NCBI GenBank assembly: GCA_001701065.1
Contig: DAAL01000129.1
Span: 1-20,208, forward strand
Length of the DNA stretch: 20,208 nt
Direction: 5' to 3'
From: Bacteroidales bacterium GP4
Lineage (GTDB): Bacteria > Bacteroidota > Bacteroidia > Bacteroidales > Muribaculaceae
Below, one piece after another: positions 14,231-20,208 of the stretch (positions are counted from its first letter, which is position 1; each line of letters starts with the position of its first letter). The notes beneath the pieces are model-generated. The model had not been told where the DNA came from. It was given only the letters and a program-made list of their open reading frames with translations, and did not search any database. The position numbers were made by a program, and so were the translations under genes.

Positions 14231-16411
14231 TTAGTTCCCCATCTCCGACAGGAATTTGATTCGTATGAGTCGAATTTCTTCTTCGGAATATTCGGAACCG
14301 AGTTCATCGATGGCTTCTTTGATGCCGTCGCTTTCACTCTCCTTGAAATATTCAAATATATCCTCTTGACGATCCTCGTCCATTACTTCATTGATGAAGT
14401 AGTTGATGTGGATCTTTGTCCCGCTATACACAATGGCTTCTATCTCGTCAAGCAGTTCGCTGAACTCAAGGCCTTTGCTCTCGGCAAGTGCATCAAGCGG
14501 GATTTGGCGGTCGATACCTTGAATGATGGATATCTTAAGCTTGCTTTTGTTGGCGACGCTTCTTACACGGAGATCCTCGGGACGTTCAATCTCGTTCTCC
14601 TCCACATGCTGCTTGATTATCCTAACGAATTCCTCGCCGTAGCGTTTTGCCTTGCCGGTGCCTACACCGGGAATGTTCTGCAGTTCTTCGAGAGTGATGG
14701 GGTAAGTAGTAGCCATCGCCTCAAGCGAAGGATCCTGAAATATCACATAAGGCGGCAATTCGTATTTCTTGGCTATTTTCTTTCTCAAGTCCTTGAGAAT
14801 ATTGTATAACTCCGGATCCACGGCACATGAAGCGCCGCTTTTCATTATAATCTCTTCCTCGTCATCGTTAAATTCATTGTCCTCCACAATTTTGAAGGAT
14901 GTGGGATGAGCCAGGAAGTGTTTCCCTTTCTTAGTAACCTTCAGCAATCCGAAGTTTTCTATATCCTTGTCAAGATACCCGCCTATAACGGCTTGGCGCA
15001 CGATTGAAGCCAGTGTCCTTGCATCGGCTCCTTTCAAACATCCGTAAACATCAAGATCTTCCTGATGGAAAGTTTTGACCGTGGTGGTGTTCTTTCCAAG
15101 TAATATGTCTATAATCTGTTCTGCTTTAAACTTTTCTTTAACAGCTTCAACAGTTTCAATAATTGCACATAAATCGTCTTTTGCTTCCACTTGTTTCTTT
15201 GGATTTAAACAATTGTCACAATTACCGCAATTGTCCTCCTCATATTCCTCTCCAAAATAATGGAGAAGCTGCTTCCTGCGGCACAACGAGGATTCGGCAT
15301 ATGCGGCGGTTTCCATTAATAGTTGTTTACCTATCTCCTGCTCGGAAAGAGGCTTTCCTTGCATGAATTTTTCCAACTTCAAAAGATCCTTCTGAATGTA
15401 ATAAGCTATACATATTCCCTCGCCACCGTCTCTGCCGGCTCTACCGGTTTCCTGATAGTAGCCTTCAAGTGATTTAGGAATGTCGTAGTGAATCACAAAT
15501 CTCACATCGGGCTTGTCGATACCCATTCCGAATGCGATGGTAGCCACTATCACGTCCACTTTCTCAAGAAGGAAAGCATCCTGATTCTCAGAACGTGTCA
15601 CAGTGTCCATCCCGGCATGATACGGGAGAGCCTTAATGTTGTTAAGCTTAAGTATTTCAGCGAGTTCTTCTACTTTCTTACGGCTAAGACAATATATAAT
15701 CCCGCTCTTGCCTGAATTGGCTTTGATGAACTTTATTATATCCTTGTCGATATTGGAAGTCTTGGGAAGTACCTGATAGAAGAGATTTACACGGTTGAAT
15801 GACGATTTAAACACCGCAGCGTTCTGCATTCCAAGGTTTTTCTGGATGTCGTGCTGAACCTTGGGTGTCGCTGTAGCTGTAAGCGCGATTACAGGGCGGC
15901 GGCATATCTCATTTATGATGGGACGTATACGACGGTATTCCGGACGGAAGTCATGCCCCCACTCCGATATACAGTGAGCTTCATCCACGGCGTAAAATGA
16001 GATAGGAACCGTCTTTAAGAACTCGATGTTCTCTTCTTTGGTCAATGACTCGGGTGCTACATAAAGCAGTTTAGTCTTTCCTGATACAATGTCCTTCTTT
16101 ACAATATCTATAGCCGACTTGTTAAGAGAAGAATTAAGGAAATGAGCAATGGCATCGTGGTCACTGAAATGGCGCATCGCATCGACTTGGTTTTTCATCA
16201 AGGCGATGAGCGGAGAGATCACAATGGCAGTTCCTTCCATCATTAGAGCGGGCAACTGATAGCATAACGATTTACCGCCCCCTGTGGGCATGAGCACAAA
16301 AGTGTCATTGCCCTCAAGAACGTTGGTTATGATAGCTTCTTGATTGCCTTTAAACGAGTCAAATCCAAAATGACGTTTAAGCTCCTCGGTCAGAACTGGT
16401 TTGTTTACCAT
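14231..16411 (-). CDS. recQ: ATP-dependent DNA helicase RecQ
   Basis: This 726-residue 3'-5' helicase acts in recombination and fork repair. The helicase core has Walker A PTGGGKS (42-48), DEAH (143-146), TATATP (178-183) and motif VI QETGRAGRDG (320-329). The RecQ-specific zinc site is C377, C395, C398 and C401. A winged helix follows, then an HRDC domain (about 535-608, containing IPGVGTGKAKRYG). Residues about 615-726 form the extra C-terminal helix-turn-helix region common in Bacteroidota RecQ, making it longer than E. coli RecQ. It lies 28 bases after clpX and is probably in the clpP-clpX transcript. Confidence 0.96.
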   Translation of the reverse strand: MVNKPVLTEELKRHFGFDSFKGNQEAIITNVLEGNDTFVLMPTGGGKSLCYQLPALMMEGTAIVISPLIALMKNQVDAMRHFSDHDAIAHFLNSSLNKSAIDIVKKDIVSGKTKLLYVAPESLTKEENIEFLKTVPISFYAVDEAHCISEWGHDFRPEYRRIRPIINEICRRPVIALTATATPKVQHDIQKNLGMQNAAVFKSSFNRVNLFYQVLPKTSNIDKDIIKFIKANSGKSGIIYCLSRKKVEELAEILKLNNIKALPYHAGMDTVTRSENQDAFLLEKVDVIVATIAFGMGIDKPDVRFVIHYDIPKSLEGYYQETGRAGRDGGEGICIAYYIQKDLLKLEKFMQGKPLSEQEIGKQLLMETAAYAESSLCRRKQLLHYFGEEYEEDNCGNCDNCLNPKKQVEAKDDLCAIIETVEAVKEKFKAEQIIDILLGKNTTTVKTFHQEDLDVYGCLKGADARTLASIVRQAVIGGYLDKDIENFGLLKVTKKGKHFLAHPTSFKIVEDNEFNDDEEEIIMKSGASCAVDPELYNILKDLRKKIAKKYELPPYVIFQDPSLEAMATTYPITLEELQNIPGVGTGKAKRYGEEFVRIIKQHVEENEIERPEDLRVRSVANKSKLKISIIQGIDRQIPLDALAESKGLEFSELLDEIEAIVYSGTKIHINYFINEVMDEDRQEDIFEYFKESESDGIKEAIDELGSEYSEEEIRLIRIKFLSEMGN

Positions 16412-16439
16412 AGCTCACAGATATTTTGAATGGTTTTAT

Positions 16440-17687
16440 CTATGTTAAATTATTAGTCTCAAAATTAGCTTTCTCTATTTTTTCTGACGCATACGCTTTG
16501 TCTACCTCAAAGGTCTTCTCGCCGGTTGAAGGAATTTCAAACATAGCGTCAATCATGATTGATTCTACTATCGAGCGTAAGCCACGGGCACCGAGCTTAT
16601 ACTCAATAGCCTTATCTACAATAAAATCAAGAGCTTCATCGGTAAATGACAACTCTACGCCATCCATCCTGAACAGTTTCTTATACTGGCGTATTATGGC
16701 GTTCTTGGGTTCGGTAAGCACCCTGCGCAAAGCCTCTCGGTCAAGTGGCTCAAGGCTTGTGAGAATGGGGAGTCGTCCTATTATCTCTGGTATCAATCCG
16801 AATGATTTCAAGTCCTGCGGAGTCACGTACTTAAGGTAATTGTCACGCTTTATTCTCGCTTTTGCGGCATCGGTGGAATAACCCACTACATGGGTGTTAA
16901 GGCGATGGGCGATTTTCTGCTCGATACCGTCAAATGCGCCTCCGCAAATGAACAGTATGTTCTTAGTGTCCACCGGAATCATCTTCTGCTCCGGATGCTT
17001 GCGCCCACCCTGCGGCGGCACATTCACTATCGAACCTTCCAATAATTTCAGCAACCCTTGCTGAACGCCCTCGCCGCTCACGTCACGTGTTATGGACGGA
17101 TTGTCGCCCTTTCGGGCTATCTTGTCGATTTCGTCGATGAACACAATTCCTTTCTCCGCTTTAGCCACGTCATAGTCAGCCACTTGCAGCAGACGGGTGA
17201 GCAAGCTTTCAATATCTTCGCCCACATAACCTGCCTGAGTAAGCACCGTGGCATCCACTATCGTGAACGGAACATCAAGCAACCGTGCTATAGTCTTGGC
17301 AAGCAGCGTCTTACCGGTACCTGTGGGTCCCACAAGGATTATATTGCTTTTCTCAATGTCAGTGTCCTCTTCCTTGTCCTGAGCCAGTCGCTTGTAGTGG
17401 TTATAAACCGCTACCGAAAGGAATTTCTTGGCTTCATCCTGTCCGATGACATACTGATTGAGAAATTCGTATATCTCCTTGGGTTTTGGAACCGCAGTAA
17501 GGTCAATGTCTATGCTACTTGCCGATTTTTTAGAGTCACGGTATTCCTTAAGCATGGAGTCGATAGCTTCCACGCATTCCGAACAGATGAACACGTCGGG
17601 CTTGTCAACCGCAGGGACCAATACCTCAGCCATGCTTGCCGGACGACCGCAAAAAGAACAGCAGGATAGATCTTTCTTCTTTGGCAT
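16440..17687 (-). CDS. clpX: ATP-dependent Clp protease ATP-binding subunit ClpX
   Basis: This 415-residue AAA+ unfoldase forms a hexamer that feeds substrates to ClpP. The N-terminal zinc domain has C10, C13, C35 and C38. The AAA core has Walker A GPTGTGKT (120-127), pore loop GYVG (153-156) and Walker B VFIDEID (182-188). The gene starts five bases after the clpP stop. Zinc ligands, pore loop and ATP site are all intact. Confidence 0.97.
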   Translation of the reverse strand: MPKKKDLSCCSFCGRPASMAEVLVPAVDKPDVFICSECVEAIDSMLKEYRDSKKSASSIDIDLTAVPKPKEIYEFLNQYVIGQDEAKKFLSVAVYNHYKRLAQDKEEDTDIEKSNIILVGPTGTGKTLLAKTIARLLDVPFTIVDATVLTQAGYVGEDIESLLTRLLQVADYDVAKAEKGIVFIDEIDKIARKGDNPSITRDVSGEGVQQGLLKLLEGSIVNVPPQGGRKHPEQKMIPVDTKNILFICGGAFDGIEQKIAHRLNTHVVGYSTDAAKARIKRDNYLKYVTPQDLKSFGLIPEIIGRLPILTSLEPLDREALRRVLTEPKNAIIRQYKKLFRMDGVELSFTDEALDFIVDKAIEYKLGARGLRSIVESIMIDAMFEIPSTGEKTFEVDKAYASEKIEKANFETNNLT

Positions 17688-17692
17688 CTAAA

Positions 17693-18382
17693 TTAATGTT
17701 TAGCTTTAACAAGAACCTGGTCAATCATTCCGTAGTCTTTAGCCTCTTCGGCTGTCATCCAGTAGTCACGGTCAGAGTCTTTCTCAACCTTTTCAAACGG
17801 GACACCTGAATGCTCGGATATGATTGTGTACAGTTCTTTCTTCAATTTTTGGATTTCGCGTGCGGTAATCTCGATGTCGGAAGCTTGTCCCTGGGCACCT
17901 CCCATGGGCTGATGTATCATCACTCTTGAATGTTTAAGAGCGAAACGCTTCCCTGTTGTTCCCGACACAAGTAGCACCGCAGCCATGGAAGCGGCAATGC
18001 CTGTGCAGATGGTGGCAACATCGCTGGAGATGTACTGCATGGTGTCGTAAATGCCGAGTCCGGCATAAACTGAGCCACCGGGTGAGTTTATATAGATGGA
18101 CACGTCCTTTCCGGGATCGGCTGAATCAAGGTAAAGCAGCTGTGCCTGAATCACATTTGCCGTGTAGTCATTCACCTCAGTCCCGAGGAAAATGATGCGG
18201 TCCATCATCAGGCGGGAAAAGACATCCATTTGAGCTACATTCAACTGGCGTTCTTCTATAATGGTGGGAGAAATGTAGCTTGAAGTTATATTAGAGGCAT
18301 TAGTTGCGGCTATGTACTGGTCAAGCGCAAGACCGTTCATACCCATGTGCTTGACCGCATAGTTCCTAAAATCATTATTCAT
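17693..18382 (-). CDS. clpP: ATP-dependent Clp protease proteolytic subunit
   Basis: This 229-residue serine peptidase forms the tetradecameric Clp barrel. The catalytic triad is S132 ([10 protein letters not shown]), H157 (MIHQPMGG) and D206 (DSDRDYW), with the same spacing as E. coli ClpP. The first 30 or so residues are longer than the mature enzyme and probably form a propeptide. Internal methionines at 13 and 15 are possible alternative starts, but the promoter spacing suits 18382. It is first gene of a clpP-clpX-recQ unit. Confidence 0.97.
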   Translation of the reverse strand: MNNDFRNYAVKHMGMNGLALDQYIAATNASNITSSYISPTIIEERQLNVAQMDVFSRLMMDRIIFLGTEVNDYTANVIQAQLLYLDSADPGKDVSIYINSPGGSVYAGLGIYDTMQYISSDVATICTGIAASMAAVLLVSGTTGKRFALKHSRVMIHQPMGGAQGQASDIEITAREIQKLKKELYTIISEHSGVPFEKVEKDSDRDYWMTAEEAKDYGMIDQVLVKAKH

Positions 18383-18419
18383 ATTTACTTTTCGTTTGAT
18401 AAGTTTTTTAGTTATAATT

Positions 18420-18453
18420 CAAAGATACAAATAAAAAATCAAATTTCAGCAAA
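18420..18453 (-). promoter_or_regulatory. Promoter of clpP-clpX(-recQ)
   Basis: The minus strand has TTTG (18453-18450), 22 bases, then TATCTTTG (18427-18420), matching the Bacteroidota form with slightly long spacing. The -7 box ends 37 bases before the clpP ATG. With the tig terminator upstream, it allows clpP-clpX to be transcribed apart from tig. Confidence 0.65.
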
Positions 18454-18472
18454 AAATCACGATAATTATACG

Positions 18473-18509
18473 AAGAAAGAGCGGAAAATGATAAGTTCCG
18501 CTCTTTCTT
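18473..18509 (-). terminator. Terminator after tig
   Basis: AAGAAAGAGCGGAA (18473-18486) and TTCCGCTCTTTCTT (18496-18509) form a perfect 14-base-pair stem with a 9-base loop, starting 24 bases past the tig stop. The stem itself ends T-rich on the minus strand, but no long U tract follows, so some read-through into clpP is possible. Confidence 0.75.
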
Positions 18510-18533
18510 GTAGGATAAGACACCTGTTATGGA

Positions 18534-19898
18534 TTATCTTTCTTGAGAAGCGATTTCTTTAAATTTGTCGAGTGACACTTCTTCCTTGTTCAATGTAATC
18601 TTTTCTTTAGCTGCATCGAACATCTTAGCGTCGCCTACTTCCTCTACCACTCTCGGACGGTAGTTCTTGTCGGCAAGGATGCGTTTAGCATAGTCAGCAA
18701 GAGTTTCGTCGTCAATGTTGGTCATGCCATACTGGGCGAACTGTGAACGTGCCATCATCTTGGCATAGTTGATAAGATCCTGCTCTTCGATCTTAAGTTC
18801 GCAAATCTCGCCGAGACGTTCTTTGATAAGCTGCCATTTGAGGGAAGGAACCATCTTTTCGTATTCAGCGTCGATGTTTTCTTCGTTGAGCTTATCTTCG
18901 CGGCGAATGAGCCACTTCTTAAGCTGCTCGGCAGGAAGCTCGATGTTGCCGTAAAGATCCATCATCTTCTTGTGAAAATCAGCGCGGAACAACATTTCGC
19001 TGTTCTTTTCAAGCTCTCCGGCGATGAGTTCCTTGATGCCTTTGCGGTAATCCTCTTCGATAGTCACTTTGTCCTTTCCGAATACATTGTCGAAAAGCTC
19101 CTGGTTTACTTCGGCGGGACGAAGCACGATAATCTCGGATATTGAAATCTCGAAGTCGCCCTTTACATCAGCTGCCTTGGCACTGTCTATGCCGAGCATT
19201 GAAGAAAGTTCGGCGGGGTTGCCCTCGCAAGTCTTCCAAGGATTGAACACAACCTTGTCGTTAACTTTCTTGCCTTCAAATTTCTTAGCCTCGTCCTGGT
19301 CCTTGAAATACATAGGAGCCACGATGCCGTTGATCATCTGTATAGCGTCGTCGGTGGTCTTTACAGTGCCGTCCTCGTTAAGTTCCATGATTGCGCCTTT
19401 GACAAGTGCGTTATGCTCGAACTCCTCGCCGGGAACCTGTGCGCCGAAGCGTTCACGGAAGTTCTTGTCCTGCTGTTCAACCATTTCGTCGGTGACCTCG
19501 ATAGTATAATAAGGTACGTTGATGTCCTTGTCGAGTTTAACTTCAAGTTCAGGCACAAGAGCAAGCTCGTACTGGAAAGTGAAATCTTTCTGATTATTTA
19601 AGTCCAGTTCCTTAACTTCTACGGGAATCGGCTCACCAAGCACACCGATTTTATTTTCACGAAGATATTCGATGACAGCGTTGTAAACTTCATTGTTGAT
19701 TACATCGCTGGCAACGGGTTTGCCGAAACGGCGTTTTAGTTCACCGAAAGGCACATGTCCCTTACGGAACCCGGGGATAGTTTGGCGTTTGCCTATTTCT
19801 TTAAGTTCTTTCTCTACTTTTTCTTTGTAATCATTCTCTTCAATCGACACTGTAAGGACTGCGCTCACATTGCCGGTTTTCTCCATTGATACGTTCAT
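18534..19898 (-). CDS. tig: Trigger factor, ribosome-associated chaperone
   Basis: This 454-residue protein binds the ribosome exit and shields nascent chains. The ribosome-binding signature GFRKGHVP (43-50) is present. The N-terminal domain spans about 1-115, a middle domain in the PPIase position about 150-265, and a helical C-terminal domain about 265-454. The middle region is poorly conserved, as in other Bacteroidota trigger factors, and may lack prolyl isomerase activity. It precedes clpP-clpX as in many bacteria, but a terminator and a promoter separate the units. Confidence 0.93.
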   Translation of the reverse strand: MNVSMEKTGNVSAVLTVSIEENDYKEKVEKELKEIGKRQTIPGFRKGHVPFGELKRRFGKPVASDVINNEVYNAVIEYLRENKIGVLGEPIPVEVKELDLNNQKDFTFQYELALVPELEVKLDKDINVPYYTIEVTDEMVEQQDKNFRERFGAQVPGEEFEHNALVKGAIMELNEDGTVKTTDDAIQMINGIVAPMYFKDQDEAKKFEGKKVNDKVVFNPWKTCEGNPAELSSMLGIDSAKAADVKGDFEISISEIIVLRPAEVNQELFDNVFGKDKVTIEEDYRKGIKELIAGELEKNSEMLFRADFHKKMMDLYGNIELPAEQLKKWLIRREDKLNEENIDAEYEKMVPSLKWQLIKERLGEICELKIEEQDLINYAKMMARSQFAQYGMTNIDDETLADYAKRILADKNYRPRVVEEVGDAKMFDAAKEKITLNKEEVSLDKFKEIASQER

Positions 19899-20016
19899 AA
19901 GAATACGTTATTGAATTTTTATTATATATACCATATATTTAAACAATCCTGCACATTAAAACATTGGAAAAAGATTATAAAATTATCTAAAACCAACATT
20001 TTCGCAAAAATCGCCA

Positions 20017-20048
20017 CAAATTTAAGGCTAAAAATCGTATTACACAAT
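20017..20048 (-). promoter_or_regulatory. Candidate housekeeping promoter of tig
   Basis: The minus strand has ATTG (20048-20045), 20 bases, then TAAATTTG (20024-20017): an exact -7 box with a one-mismatch -33. It would give a leader of about 110 bases before the tig ATG at 19898. Confidence 0.5.
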
Positions 20049-20095
20049 TTTCGTATGAAGTTTTTTAACATTAGCATTTGTCGCAATGTACAATA

Positions 20096-20114
20096 TAGCA
20101 AAAATCGTGCCAAA
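20096..20114 (-). promoter_or_regulatory. Sigma-54-like -24/-12 motif
   Basis: The minus strand reads TTGGCACG, ATTT, TTGCT: a full match to the sigma-54 consensus core, with the GG and GC doublets 12 bases apart. If active, it would start about 190 bases before tig. It could also be a chance product of the direct repeat it lies in. Confidence 0.3.
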
Positions 20115-20146
20115 TTTCACGTCAACGAAAAAATTAATGCGAAAAA

Positions 20147-20178
20147 TTTGCGAAACTAATATGTTCGTTATATATTTG
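20147..20178 (+). promoter_or_regulatory. Rightward promoter for a gene beyond the window
   Basis: The plus strand has TTTG (20147-20150), 20 bases, then TATATTTG (20171-20178), an exact match to the Bacteroidota form. Transcription would begin near 20185 and leave the window at the right edge; the product is not visible. Confidence 0.65.
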
Positions 20179-20208
20179 CACCCATTAGTGTCCACTAAAA
20201 AATCATAA

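Larger units (their letters stand above)
20004..20121. repeat. Imperfect 24-base direct repeat pair upstream of tig
   Basis: Copies at 20004-20027 and 20098-20121 both read GCAAAAATCG, then three differing bases, then CAAATTT, with starts 94 bases apart. Their function is unknown. One copy contains the tig -7 candidate and the other the sigma-54-like motif. Confidence 0.55.
19899..20208. other. Gene-free regulatory stretch upstream of tig
   Basis: These 310 AT-rich bases contain no convincing gene. The short frames here lack homology signs and are composed of low-complexity AT codons. They hold a leftward promoter candidate, a sigma-54-like motif, a direct repeat pair, and a good rightward promoter near the right edge, all listed separately. 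The region therefore looks like a divergent control region. Confidence 0.6.

Noticed and set aside
17058..17669. 203-codon open frame on the plus strand
   Set aside because: It is antisense to clpX, which is fully conserved here; the frame is a by-product of clpX codon use.
19911..20159. Short frames on both strands upstream of tig
   Set aside because: They are low-complexity AT translations without homology signs and overlap promoter elements.

Overview
The window looks like chromosome from a gut-type member of Bacteroidota, order Bacteroidales, possibly Muribaculaceae. That family name is a guess from gene content and protein style. Three things support the phylum. Several genes carry the Bacteroidota promoter form (TTTG, about 20 bases, then TAnnTTTG). 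Start codons lack Shine-Dalgarno sequences. The protein forms and gene orders (tig-clpP-clpX-recQ; purU-hisH-hisA-hisF-hisIE) are those of Bacteroidales. I see no rRNA, tRNA, insertion sequence, prophage or CRISPR array.

Left part (1-5471): a secreted protein gene cut by the left edge, a six-helix cation-channel-like protein with an altered selectivity filter, an Fe/Mn superoxide dismutase (sodB), a TonB-dependent outer-membrane receptor with a histidine-rich plug, and, divergently, the peroxiredoxin ahpC. sodB and ahpC detoxify superoxide and peroxide. The receptor between them may import a metal or metal complex (inference).

Middle island (about 5472-7389): a visibly AT-rich accessory stretch. 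It holds two homologous small two-helix membrane proteins resembling CD225/dispanin proteins, one at each end. Between them are a lipoprotein with a cysteine- and glycine-rich hydrophobic tail and a membrane-anchored protein with a C-terminal LuxR-like helix-turn-helix. I recognise no known system here. It is the best candidate for something undescribed.

Biosynthetic block (7390-14179, all on the minus strand): purU, hisH, hisA, hisF, hisIE and ftsE overlap or nearly touch and look like one operon. lysC and lysA follow as a second, overlapping pair with their own promoter. The HisH/HisF step releases AICAR, and PurU acts on the 10-formyl-THF pool that recycles AICAR, so the grouping makes metabolic sense. 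An apparent terminator for lysC-lysA lies inside the convergent CD225-like gene.

Right part (14231-20208): a protein quality-control and repair run, tig, then clpP-clpX-recQ, transcribed leftward. A strong hairpin terminator and a promoter separate tig from clpP. The 310 bases upstream of tig hold no gene. They contain a 24-base imperfect direct repeat, a sigma-54-like motif, a leftward housekeeping promoter candidate, and a well-formed rightward promoter for something beyond the right edge.
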